Assembly (NCBI GenBank): GCA_964577435.1
Contig: CAZNZD010000011.1
Location: 1 to 34,830 of the forward strand
Length of the DNA: 34,830 bases
DNA from: MWDF01 sp964577435
GTDB taxonomy: Bacteria; Bacillota; DTU025; MWDF01
Reading direction: 5' to 3'
Below the pieces are notes generated by a model that saw only the letters and a list, made by a program, of their open reading frames with translations, searched no databases and was not told the origin of the DNA. The translations under genes and the position numbers were made by a program. This document shows, piece by piece, positions 1-7,264 of the stretch (positions are counted from its first letter, which is position 1; every line of letters begins with the position of its first letter).

Positions 1-999
1 AACATAGATCTCGCCGGCGGTTACCTTCTTCTCCACATCCTGTAGGAACTTAAGGACATCTGCAGGGATGAGGTCCTTGGTGTAGTTCATGGGTGAGAGG
101 CCGACTCCGCCTTCCTTTATGCCGTATACTAAGCTCTTGCCGCCTACGAACTTGTTATCTACGACTAGCTTAATTACGTCGAAGACAGCCTTGTCGACCC
201 TTTTCATCATGGAGGTGAGGACAAAACCAGGGGCTATGTGATCCTGGTCGGCGTCGACGCCTATGGCCCACTTGTTCATCTCTTTGGCTGCTGCTATGAC
301 GCCTTCACCGGTCTTGGTCGCAACCTGGAAGACGATATCCGCACCCTGAGCTATCTGTGCCAGCGCATATTCCTTGCCCTTGGCAGGGTCGGTGTGTGTA
401 CCGGTGAAGCCGACGAGGACTTCAGCGAGGGGCTCTACGTACTGCACGCCCTGTATATAGCCGCCCATGAACCTTCTGATAACCGGCATGTTCTTGCCGC
501 CTACGAAGCCGACTACCTTCTGCGGGTTGATTCCCCTGACCTGGGTCCTGGTGGTCATTAGGCCTGCAAGCACGCCTGCGAGGAAGGAGCCCTCATGCTC
601 CTTGAAAATCACGGACACTACGTTGGGCTTGTCGACGGTGGTGTCGATGATGAGGAACTTCTGTTTGGGATAGTCCGTCGCTACGCGTGACATCGGATCT
701 GCCATCCTGCTTCCGAGGCCTATGATTAGGTCAAAGCTGCCATCTCTTGCAAGTGCCCTTATCTGTTCCTCGAACTCAGCCTGGTCTCTGGGTTCGACTA
801 CCTTGTAGGTGACGCCGAGGTCTTTCGCACCCATTTTGACGCCTTCAAACCCCATGTCATTGAAGGACCTGTCACCGAGTCCGGAGTCGCTTGTAACTAG
901 GCCGATGTTCGCTACCTTCGCTGATGTGCCGATACTTCCCAGAAGTATGATTCCCATCAGCATGATCACCATGGCAATCATTGCTTTCCTAGCTGACAT
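1..999 (-). CDS. BMP-family ABC transporter substrate-binding protein (3' end outside window)
   Basis: This is a periplasmic binding protein of the BMP/PnrA (Med, TmpC-like) family, which delivers nucleosides or related solutes to an ABC importer. 333 codons are visible and the reading frame is still open at base 1, so the C-terminus lies outside the window. The ATG at 999 follows a GAAAGGGGTAGG ribosome site. Residues 1 to about 31 form a signal peptide. Family motifs follow: SDSGLGDRSFND near residue 41, GLGSRMADP, a KEHEGSFLAG helix, VGFVGGKNMPVI, and GVDADQD near the C-terminal lobe. No lipobox cysteine is visible, so it may be a soluble or signal-anchored form rather than a lipoprotein. 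It is third in a minus-strand set after the LacI repressor and the amidotransferase-like gene. The ATPase and permease genes presumably lie just beyond base 1. The ligand is not known. Confidence 0.9.
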   Translation of the reverse strand, partial: MSARKAMIAMVIMLMGIILLGSIGTSAKVANIGLVTSDSGLGDRSFNDMGFEGVKMGAKDLGVTYKVVEPRDQAEFEEQIRALARDGSFDLIIGLGSRMADPMSRVATDYPKQKFLIIDTTVDKPNVVSVIFKEHEGSFLAGVLAGLMTTRTQVRGINPQKVVGFVGGKNMPVIRRFMGGYIQGVQYVEPLAEVLVGFTGTHTDPAKGKEYALAQIAQGADIVFQVATKTGEGVIAAAKEMNKWAIGVDADQDHIAPGFVLTSMMKRVDKAVFDVIKLVVDNKFVGGKSLVYGIKEGGVGLSPMNYTKDLIPADVLKFLQDVEKKVTAGEIYV

Positions 1000-1032
1000 T
1001 TTCCTACCCCTTTCTTTAATTGCTTGATATTT

Positions 1033-1785
1033 CTACATTTCACCGCAAAGCCATCTGCATAGCCGGGTCCATAACCTTCCGTAATGCTTCCATTCGGTGA
1101 AATCCGTAGAACCCCAGTGAGGCGCACAGTCTGATGCGAAAGCCGCCGCCTTCCCCTTCCCGACTTCCCATACGGCAAGCAGGGGATCTTTCTCTGTAGC
1201 GCTTACCAGCACGCTGGCGCCCGGTTTGGGAGTCAGCTTGTTGTACCCCAGGAAGAAGGGCCATTCCCCGTCGATCCCCTCAAGGACGATGTGCTCCGGC
1301 ATCCTGACTGTAGGCACAAAGCCCTCAGGTACTTCGACCCTGTCGTCCGTTACCATGATATCCACCGGCAGGATGTCCTCCACGGGCGTGTCGTGCCAGC
1401 GTCCTCTGCCGTCGATGCCCTGGAAGGTGAGGTACCCGCCTATCATAAGAAGGGAACCGCCCTCTTGCACCCACTGCCTGAGGAGCTTGAGCCTATTTGG
1501 TGTGCGGATCGACCTGCTGAAGGTATCCGGGTGAAGAAGAAGGCTGTTTGCACCTACGTCGCTAAGTATGACTACTCCGTACTCGGAGAGCTTTTCTGCC
1601 GTATTCGGGAAATCCCTTGGAACGAGGTGGTTCGGTATGTAGTCCACATCCCAGCCATCCAACTTCAGCTCAGAGATAAGCTTGTCCGCCCCGCCGTCAT
1701 AATTGCTGTTACAGAAGTAATCGAAGCCCTTGACATGCGTCATTACCGTTACCCACGATTCGCCAGCGATTAAGGCCTTAGGCAT
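1033..1785 (-). CDS. glutamine-amidotransferase-like protein (GATase1_like / DUF1355 type)
   Basis: A 250-residue cytosolic protein with a class I amidotransferase-like fold. An N-terminal strand leads to a long loop with CNSNYDGGADKLISEL (about residues 25-40). The GVVILSDVGANS segment (about 70-81) and the GGSLLMIGGYLTFQG segment (about 109-123) mark the strands around the former nucleophile elbow. In true glutamine amidotransferases the elbow is Gly-x-Cys-x-Gly; here it reads GGYLTF, so the nucleophilic cysteine is absent and glutaminase activity is unlikely. The C-terminus has a GKGKAAAFASDCAPHWGS motif typical of this uncharacterised family. A strong AAGGGGG ribosome site precedes the ATG at 1785. 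An operator-like palindrome lies 13 bases upstream of the ATG, and the gene is followed after 33 bases by the BMP protein. It probably supports catabolism of the transported solute. The exact role is unknown. Confidence 0.75.
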   Translation of the reverse strand: MPKALIAGESWVTVMTHVKGFDYFCNSNYDGGADKLISELKLDGWDVDYIPNHLVPRDFPNTAEKLSEYGVVILSDVGANSLLLHPDTFSRSIRTPNRLKLLRQWVQEGGSLLMIGGYLTFQGIDGRGRWHDTPVEDILPVDIMVTDDRVEVPEGFVPTVRMPEHIVLEGIDGEWPFFLGYNKLTPKPGASVLVSATEKDPLLAVWEVGKGKAAAFASDCAPHWGSTDFTEWKHYGRLWTRLCRWLCGEM

Positions 1786-1797
1786 GTTGATCCCCCT

Positions 1798-1813
1798 TAT
1801 ACAATCGATTGCA
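1798..1813. promoter_or_regulatory. LacI-type operator, site 1 (upstream of amidotransferase-like gene)
   Basis: TATACAATCGATTGCA contains the perfect 10-bp palindrome CAATCGATTG with the central CG typical of LacI-family operators. It lies between the stop of the LacI gene and the ribosome site of the amidotransferase-like gene. It matches site 2 (2839-2854, read on the minus strand) at 15 of 16 bases. Confidence 0.6.
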
Positions 1814-1829
1814 TATACGATGAGAAAAC

Positions 1830-2825
1830 TCAGACCCTGATGGTCGATTCGCGTATTACAAGCTTAGGCATGAATACCTCGTTCATGAGCTTGGTCTCGG
1901 GGTGCTTCAGCCTGTTTATCATGATCTCGCAGGCCAGAGCCCCCATCTCATATTTCGGCTGGGAGACGGTCGTCAGTTTAGGCCGGCAGACCGACGCAAG
2001 CATCGTGTCATCATAGCCAACAATTGAGCAGTCCTTCGGAACGCTAATCCCGTACTGCTCGAAGGCCTCCATAAGGCCGATGGCCATCAAGTCGTTGCAT
2101 ACGAAGACAGCAGTAGGCCTCGGGTTCATGTTCAGGAAAGCGGCAGCGCTCGCATAGCCGCCCCTTGCCTGGTAATCGCCCTCGATGACGAGAGATTCCG
2201 CAAACTCGATGCCCTCTTCCTTAAGCGCTGCCTTATAACCTTCGAGCCTTTGTATCGATGAAGACAGCTTGGCCGGGCCTGTGATTATGGCTATTCTCCT
2301 ATGGCCCCTTTCAAGCAGGTGCCTAGTTGCTATGAATCCACCTCTGAAGTTGTCCGCTGTTACATAGTCGCACTGGATGTCCACCCTTCTGTCCACCAGC
2401 ACGATAGGGATGTTCGCCTTCTGCAGGCGCCTGGGCCCCACGGGATCCTCGTTTGCCGCTATGAAAATGACGCCGTCTATCTGCTTGCTCCTAAGCAGCT
2501 TCAGGTAGGATGCTTCCTTGGAGGTGATGCCATCAGTGTTGCAAAGGAATACATTATAGCCGTTCTTGCTTGCGGTATCTTCGACACCGCGGGCGACTTC
2601 GGGGAAGTATGGGTTCGTTATGTCAGGAAGCACCAGGCCAAGAGAATAGCTCTGCTTGCTCAGAAGCCCTACTGCCACCAGGTTCGGTTCGTACTCCATC
2701 TCCCTGGCGACGGCGAAGATCTGCTCCTTGAGCTCCTTGCGCACATATCCGCTGTTTCTAAGCGCACGGGAGACCGTGCTGGCGGATATGCCGACCTTCT
2801 TGGCGATGCTGTAAATCGTAGCTAT
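1830..2825 (-). CDS. LacI-family transcriptional repressor, probable ATA start
   Basis: A LacI/GalR repressor of 331 residues from the proposed start, the usual family length. The N-terminus is a helix-turn-helix (ATIYSIAKKVGISASTVSRA), then a hinge (YEPNLVAVGLLSKQS) and a periplasmic-binding-protein-like sugar domain with LGLVLPDITNPYFPEVARGVE, NIPIVLVDRRVD, and VGYDDTMLASVCRPKLTTV near the C-terminus. The start is inferred to be ATA at 2825-2823: AGGAGGG sits 7 bases upstream (2839-2833), and family members normally begin M-A-T-I-Y immediately before this helix. The alternatives are poor. The in-frame ATG at 2933 adds 36 residues with no family counterpart, and a TTG overlaps the ribosome site. 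It probably represses itself and the downstream BMP operon through the paired operators at 2839-2854 and 1798-1813. The effector is probably a sugar or nucleoside. Confidence 0.9.
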   Translation of the reverse strand: MATIYSIAKKVGISASTVSRALRNSGYVRKELKEQIFAVAREMEYEPNLVAVGLLSKQSYSLGLVLPDITNPYFPEVARGVEDTASKNGYNVFLCNTDGITSKEASYLKLLRSKQIDGVIFIAANEDPVGPRRLQKANIPIVLVDRRVDIQCDYVTADNFRGGFIATRHLLERGHRRIAIITGPAKLSSSIQRLEGYKAALKEEGIEFAESLVIEGDYQARGGYASAAAFLNMNPRPTAVFVCNDLMAIGLMEAFEQYGISVPKDCSIVGYDDTMLASVCRPKLTTVSQPKYEMGALACEIMINRLKHPETKLMNEVFMPKLVIRESTIRV

Positions 2826-2838
2826 CCTTGCGCCCTCC

Positions 2839-2854
2839 TGCAATCGGTTGTATA
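2839..2854. promoter_or_regulatory. LacI-type operator, site 2 (autoregulatory position)
   Basis: On the minus strand this reads TATACAACCGATTGCA, one base different from site 1 at 1798-1813. It begins immediately after the candidate -10 element of the repressor gene and touches the AGGAGG ribosome site. A bound repressor would therefore block transcription start or early elongation. Confidence 0.55.
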
Positions 2855-2857
2855 TGC

Positions 2858-2887
2858 ATTCTATAAGAAATATCGCAACTCCTTCAA
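2858..2887 (-). promoter_or_regulatory. candidate sigma-70 promoter of the LacI gene
   Basis: Minus strand: TTGAAG at 2887-2882, then an 18-base spacer and TAGAAT at 2863-2858 (or TATAGA at 2865-2860 with a 16-base spacer). It is directly followed by operator site 2. This is a motif match only. Confidence 0.4.
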
Positions 2888-3026
2888 GAAGAAAGAGAAA
2901 ATTAATAATTTCATTGCAATGCAAGGATGGCAAGGTCTTTTGGCTTGTTATGAAGGTGAATCTTACTTAATCCAAACCAGCGGAAAGCTGAAGTCGGCAG
3001 TTGCCATTACGGCGGAAGGCCTATGA

Positions 3027-3050
3027 CCTTCGGACAGCATGGCCCGAAGG
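3027..3050. repeat. inverted repeat in the LacI / AadA-like divergent region
   Basis: CCTTCGG (3027-3033) and CCGAAGG (3044-3050) form a perfect 7-bp stem with a 10-base loop. No T-run follows on either strand, so it is not an obvious terminator. The roughly 365-base stretch between the LacI start (2825) and the AadA-like start (3192) otherwise holds the LacI promoter and operator. It also has a weak promoter-like pair, TTGTAC at 3075-3080 and TATACA at 3098-3103 with a 17-base spacer, pointing at the AadA-like gene. I see no further gene in it. Confidence 0.35.
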
Positions 3051-3191
3051 CTCAAGTCTCCCATATTTCGAGGATTGTACAGTAAGGCATACTTAGTTAT
3101 ACACTATATGTAAAGGACGGATAAAGATCCGGCACATTGGCAAAAGGTGCCTGCGGCCCCTTGGCCATACTGTGAAGGGTGGTGCAGAAAA

Positions 3192-3974
3192 ATGGATACA
3201 GAGAAGCTTCTGATCGACATAGTAGATAGGTATGAGAAGTCGCTCAAAGATAACCTTGTGGGCCTTTATCTACACGGCTCGCTCTCCATGGGATGCTTCA
3301 CGCCTAAGGCCGACATCGACCTGATAGCAGTGGTGAAAAGACCCATGGAATTCGCGGAGAAACGCAACCTGATAGACAAGTTGTCCTGCCTGGGACCTCT
3401 TCCGGAGAAGGGCCTCGAGATGAGCGTGGTGCTAGAGGAGCATGTCGGCAAAGTGGTTCATCCCATGCCTTTCGAGCTTCATTACTCCTACGTCCACAAG
3501 CAGAAATACGAGACCGACCAGGACTACATAGTCGGAGGAACGACGGACCGCGACCTGGCAGCACATCTTACGGTAGTTAAGCACAGGGGAGTGAGATTAT
3601 TCGGTAAGCCGATTGACGAGGTAATCGGGGATATACCTAAGGAGTTCTTCATCGACGCCGTGTTATACGACATCGGAGATGCCGAGAAGACGATAGTCGA
3701 AGACCCTGTGAACGTATCCCTGAACCTCTGCAGAACACTCTACTACCTTTTAAAGGGCGTAGTCGGATCCAAGCTTGAGGGCGGTTACTGGTGTACGGGC
3801 CATGCAAAGCCCGAATTCAAGGAGCTTATCTCCGAAGCGGTGCGAGTATACGCGGGGATACAGGACAAGATGCAGAGGCCTCCGGAGGAGCTTAAGGCAT
3901 TTGCGACATATATGCTGGGAGAGATACTTCCCCACTGCAACGTTAGCGGAAGGGATGACCTCTGCAAGGTGTGA
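3192..3974 (+). CDS. AadA-like aminoglycoside nucleotidyltransferase
   Basis: A 260-residue protein matching the length of AadA/ANT(3'')-type adenylyltransferases, which modify streptomycin or spectinomycin with AMP from ATP. The nucleotidyltransferase signature is intact: HGSLSMG near residues 28-34 followed by ADIDL, giving the metal-binding D41 and D43. GLEMSVV supplies E76, matching the proposed catalytic base of AadA. The C-terminal part is the helical DUF4111-type domain. The ATG at 3192 follows a GAAGGGTGG ribosome site; an upstream in-frame ATG at 3147 lacks one. The gene is a single transcription unit ended by the hairpin at 4001-4025. Whether it confers resistance or acts on another substrate cannot be told from sequence, since the match is to the family and not to a known resistance allele. 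Confidence 0.8.
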   Translation: MDTEKLLIDIVDRYEKSLKDNLVGLYLHGSLSMGCFTPKADIDLIAVVKRPMEFAEKRNLIDKLSCLGPLPEKGLEMSVVLEEHVGKVVHPMPFELHYSYVHKQKYETDQDYIVGGTTDRDLAAHLTVVKHRGVRLFGKPIDEVIGDIPKEFFIDAVLYDIGDAEKTIVEDPVNVSLNLCRTLYYLLKGVVGSKLEGGYWCTGHAKPEFKELISEAVRVYAGIQDKMQRPPEELKAFATYMLGEILPHCNVSGRDDLCKV

Positions 3975-4000
3975 TGTACAGAGATAAACAGGACACTTCC

Positions 4001-4033
4001 AAGGGCGGGCCACCGGTCCGTCCTTTCTCATCT
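4001..4033 (+). terminator. rho-independent terminator after the AadA-like gene
   Basis: An 11-bp stem (4001-4011 with 4015-4025, including two G-U pairs) with a 3-base loop, followed by a modest T-rich run. It lies 26 bases after the stop codon. Confidence 0.7.
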
Positions 4034-4108
4034 ATTTAGGCCCAGCTATTTGCAAGACGATAGCAGCTTGAAAAGAATCCAAAATATATTTGAAACCAGA
4101 AGGAATCC

Positions 4109-4154
4109 AAGGAGGTCCATTGAAATGTAACTGTGTGTATTAACATACACAGTT
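4109..4154 (+). promoter_or_regulatory. leader with ribosome site, mini-ORF and operator-like inverted repeat
   Basis: A good ribosome site, AAGGAGG (4109-4115), is followed by a TTG at 4120 that opens a 7-codon ORF (M-K-C-N-C-V-Y, stop at 4141-4143). The same site also precedes an out-of-frame ATG directly followed by TAA (4125-4130). Overlapping this is an inverted repeat in which TGTGTAT and ATACACA flank TAAC (4134-4151), with a second pairing register AACTGTGT/ACACAGTT (4129-4154). The next ribosome site, for the binding-protein gene, starts a few bases downstream (4160). It could be a GntR operator, a leader-peptide control element, or both. Confidence 0.45.
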
Positions 4155-4173
4155 AAGTAAAGGAGGAACCATT

Positions 4174-5379
4174 ATGAGCAAGTTCGCGAAAATCGCTCTG
4201 GCTGCTGCCTTGTTGCTGGCGATGTCTTCCATGACGCTTGCCGCGACCTATCCGGCTGCGGTCGACAAATGGCTCAAGGACAATCAGATCGGCATCTACC
4301 AGGAGAAAGTCACGGATTACAAGGCGCTATATGAGCAGGCGAAGAAGGAAGGCAAGCTTGTTGTCTACAGCGGGTCTTCAAGGATGCCTGCGGTCGCTAA
4401 GGAATTCGAGTTGCTTTATCCCGGCATCAAGGTCGAAGTGGAAGCCATGGGAACGGCCGAGGTCATAGAGAAATATGAGCGCGAAGCCATAGCCAAGGTT
4501 AACAGGGTGGACATTGTTCAGGCATCTCAAGCCGGCCGTCAGAAGGCCCTTCTGTATGATAAGAACTACCTCTTCACATGGGTGCCCTCCGACATCAGGC
4601 CCCTTCTTAGGGCCGACCAGATGGATCCCTTCCTTCACTGGAGATACGGCTCCCGCCAGTGGGCCTTCAATGACAGCGTCTCAAAGGAAGAGCCGTTCAC
4701 AAGCCTCTGGGAGCTTACTGAGCCCAAGTGGCGCAAGAGGGTTGCAATCGGAGATCCAAGGCTCGATGGAGGTACGCTGGACTATTTCATCCAGATCACA
4801 CTCATGGCGGACCAGATGGCCGCCGAATACCAGCGCCACTACGGAAAGCCTATCAAGCTCACTACTCCAAATGCCGGTTATGAATGGATAAAGATGCTCA
4901 TGGCCAACGACCCCATACTTGTGAAAAGCGAGAAGGATGTTCCAAAGATAATCGGCGAGCGTGGCTTGAAGGATGCTCCTGTAGGCCTCATCGCAGGATC
5001 AAGGTTCGATGCCGTGAACGACCCCGCACAGGGTAACTACAGGTTCTTCCCTACATTGAAAACCAAGCCGTCGATCGGCGTGGTAAGCATCTATCCCGTT
5101 GGCATCGCATACAACGCTCCGCATCCGGCGGCAGCAAAACTCTTTATTAAGTACCTGTTCGGTGACGAGAACGGCGGTGCCGGCTGGACCGAGTTCCATG
5201 TACCCGGCAACTGGCCGGCCAGAAATGACATCAAGAACCCGCCCAAGAGCTCCAACGCCCCAGAGATCTTCGCAGCCCTTTGGCCGTTGGAGAAGGTCAA
5301 CATGTGGTATATGGACGAGGAGAAGGTATACGCCAACCAGGCGAAGGTACTCGACTTCCTCGCTGACGTCCTCTTCTAA
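4174..5379 (+). CDS. FbpA-type ABC transporter substrate-binding protein
   Basis: A 401-residue periplasmic binding protein of the extracellular solute-binding family 1/iron(III)-type group. Residues 1-23 are a signal peptide with an Ala-x-Ala-like end (SSMTLA). After an unusual segment of about 30 residues the family core begins: YEQAKKEGKLVVYSGSS (about 53-69), a first-lobe strand with KVEVEAMGTAE, and later PVGIAYNAPHPAAAKLFIKYL near the C-terminal lobe. AAAGGAGG lies 7 bases before the ATG. It heads an operon with a double permease, ATPase, GntR regulator and permuted phosphoglycerate mutase. Relatives of this class carry iron, 2-aminoethylphosphonate (PhnS) or hexose phosphates (AfuA). 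The context favours an anionic phosphorylated or phosphonate ligand over iron, but that is inference. Confidence 0.88.
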   Translation: MSKFAKIALAAALLLAMSSMTLAATYPAAVDKWLKDNQIGIYQEKVTDYKALYEQAKKEGKLVVYSGSSRMPAVAKEFELLYPGIKVEVEAMGTAEVIEKYEREAIAKVNRVDIVQASQAGRQKALLYDKNYLFTWVPSDIRPLLRADQMDPFLHWRYGSRQWAFNDSVSKEEPFTSLWELTEPKWRKRVAIGDPRLDGGTLDYFIQITLMADQMAAEYQRHYGKPIKLTTPNAGYEWIKMLMANDPILVKSEKDVPKIIGERGLKDAPVGLIAGSRFDAVNDPAQGNYRFFPTLKTKPSIGVVSIYPVGIAYNAPHPAAAKLFIKYLFGDENGGAGWTEFHVPGNWPARNDIKNPPKSSNAPEIFAALWPLEKVNMWYMDEEKVYANQAKVLDFLADVLF

Positions 5380-5421
5380 AGCTGCTCTGCTTAAGCAATA
5401 TTACTAAGCTGGCGGATATGT

Positions 5422-5443
5422 CCGGCGCCTCCAAAGGCGCCGG
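5422..5443 (+). terminator. intercistronic hairpin after the binding-protein gene
   Basis: CCGGCGCCT and AGGCGCCGG form a perfect 9-bp GC-rich stem with a 4-base loop. No T-run follows. In this position it is more likely a 3'-end stabiliser or partial attenuator that keeps binding-protein mRNA in excess over permease mRNA than a full terminator. Confidence 0.6.
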
Positions 5444-5472
5444 CGGCTGCCGGCGGAGGCCAGGTGAGGAAC

Positions 5473-7254
5473 ATGAACTTCAGGAAGTTCCTGCGAAACG
5501 CATTCAGCCCCCAGGGAATTCTGGCCCTTTTCGTACTTATCGTCCTTGCCTACACGGTAGTGATGCCGGTAGGATACCTGCTTAAGGATTCTCTGACGAT
5601 TTCGGAAGGAGACCTTAGGCTGTATCCGGAGGCCACTGCGGGGCAGCTCACGCTATCCCATTGGAAGAAAACGTATCTGAGCTGGACACGTTTCCTGGGC
5701 CCGCTTAGGAATACGCTCGTAGTCAGCGGAGCCACCATGATCCTTGCACTCCTGATAGGGGGCACATTGGCTTGGTTTACGAGCATGACCAGCATCAAGT
5801 ACAAGGGACTCATAAACTTCCTATGCGTTCTGCCTTACATGCTCCCGTCGTGGTCCTTCGCGATGGCGTGGACCGAGATATTCCAGAATAGGAACGTTGG
5901 AAGGCCGATGGGCTTCTTGACCTACCTTACCGGGCTTAACGCCCCGGAATGGCTGGTCTTCGGGCCCGTGCCGATTATCATATGCTGTGCTCTGCATTAC
6001 TTCCCGTTCGCTTACCTAACGATAGGCGCAGCCCTCAAGGGCATCGACACCCAGGTGGAGGAGGCGGCGGACCTTCTTGGCGCAAGCAGGTTCACGATAA
6101 TGAGGAGGATAACATTCCCGTTAGTGATTCCGGCGATACTCTCCGCCGCCATCCTTGTTTTCTCAAGGGTTATGGGCACATTCGCTACGCCATCTCTCCT
6201 TGGCATACCGGTCAGGTATCAGATACTGTCGACCCAGGTCTACAGCTTGACGCGGTTCGGACGGATGAGCGAGGCCGCGACAGTCGCCCTTGCCCTTATC
6301 GCACTCTGCGCTGTCATCATCTTTATTAACAACAAAGTAACAGGCACGAGGAAGAATTATGCGGTGATCGGGGGGAAGGGCGGCAAGAAGAAGCTGTTCT
6401 CCTTCGGCAAGAGGGACGGTATCATCGGATTCGCAGTGGTTGCGACGCTGTTCTTCGCAATAGTGATACCGATGCTGCTTCTGGTATACTCGAGCCTCAT
6501 GAAGAACATAGGCGACTGGAGCCTTTCGAACTTCTCGCTGCACTGGTGGATAGGAGCATCGGATGTGTCCCTTGCCCATGGCGAACCCGGCATTTTGAGA
6601 AACGAGCAGGTATGGCGCGGGGCGTGGAACACTGTCAGGGTATCAGTTGTGACAGCTCTTCTTTGCGCAGCCTTCGGACTGCTCATCGGCTATGTAGTGG
6701 TAAGGATGAAGAAGACCCGCATCGCGGCAATAATCGACGCCATCGCCTTCGTTCCGGTTGTGATCCCCAGCATAGCGTTCGGCGCGGTCTACCTCTCGAT
6801 ATTCGCCTCCCCCAAACCCTTCGTGCCGGTGCTCTACGGATCGTTCATGCTTCTGGTACTGGCAGCCTTCGCTAAAAGGGTGCCTTATACCACAAGGACG
6901 GGAGTCTCCTCGATGCACCAGATAAGCGCCGAGCTTGAAGAGGCGGCATACCTGCAGGGGGCGCCTCTGTCGAAAAGGATAATGTCGATAATACTTCCGC
7001 TTGCAAAGCCCGGTGTCATCTCGGGGATATTCCTCGTGGTAACCACCACCATGAGGGAGATGAGCCTCTTCGTGCTCCTGATGTCCCCCGGAAACAGGGT
7101 GCTGGCGGGCCAGACCTTCACTTATAGCGAGATCGGCGCGACACAGCTTAGCAATGCGCTAATGGTATTCATAATGATACTTTCGATAACCGCGGCTCAG
7201 CTGGTCAACCTCTATGAGAGGAAGACCGCCCGCAAGAGCCTTGTGCACGGATAG
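5473..7254 (+). CDS. FbpB-type ABC transporter permease, two fused permease domains
   Basis: An inner-membrane permease of about 593 residues carrying two BPD_transp_1 domains in one chain, the usual arrangement for FbpB/AfuB-type importers. Many hydrophobic segments are visible. The ATPase-contacting EAA loops appear twice: EEAADLLGASRFTIMRRI in the first half and EEAAYLQGAPLSKRIMSI in the second, each followed by a Pro-rich hydrophobic helix. A polar linker with GGKGGKKKLFSFGKRDG separates the halves. The start is ambiguous. The ATG at 5473 follows AGGTGA (5462-5467); a GTG at 5464 with GGAGG four bases upstream would add three residues. The stop is followed 10 bases later by the ATPase start, so the two are probably translated together. 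Confidence 0.9.
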   Translation: MNFRKFLRNAFSPQGILALFVLIVLAYTVVMPVGYLLKDSLTISEGDLRLYPEATAGQLTLSHWKKTYLSWTRFLGPLRNTLVVSGATMILALLIGGTLAWFTSMTSIKYKGLINFLCVLPYMLPSWSFAMAWTEIFQNRNVGRPMGFLTYLTGLNAPEWLVFGPVPIIICCALHYFPFAYLTIGAALKGIDTQVEEAADLLGASRFTIMRRITFPLVIPAILSAAILVFSRVMGTFATPSLLGIPVRYQILSTQVYSLTRFGRMSEAATVALALIALCAVIIFINNKVTGTRKNYAVIGGKGGKKKLFSFGKRDGIIGFAVVATLFFAIVIPMLLLVYSSLMKNIGDWSLSNFSLHWWIGASDVSLAHGEPGILRNEQVWRGAWNTVRVSVVTALLCAAFGLLIGYVVVRMKKTRIAAIIDAIAFVPVVIPSIAFGAVYLSIFASPKPFVPVLYGSFMLLVLAAFAKRVPYTTRTGVSSMHQISAELEEAAYLQGAPLSKRIMSIILPLAKPGVISGIFLVVTTTMREMSLFVLLMSPGNRVLAGQTFTYSEIGATQLSNALMVFIMILSITAAQLVNLYERKTARKSLVHG

Positions 7255-7264
7255 GAGGAGCCAG

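Noticed and set aside
2826..2933. Upstream ATG extension of the LacI gene
   Set aside because: The 36 added residues are hydrophobic with no family match, contain the promoter and operator sequence, and are separated from the helix-turn-helix by the real ribosome site.
3027..3050. Terminator between the divergent LacI and AadA-like genes
   Set aside because: The stem is perfect but no T-run follows on either strand and no transcript is expected to end there.
3266..3564. Open reading frames antisense to the AadA-like gene and similar frames opposite other genes
   Set aside because: They lie opposite strongly conserved proteins, have no ribosome sites and resemble no family.
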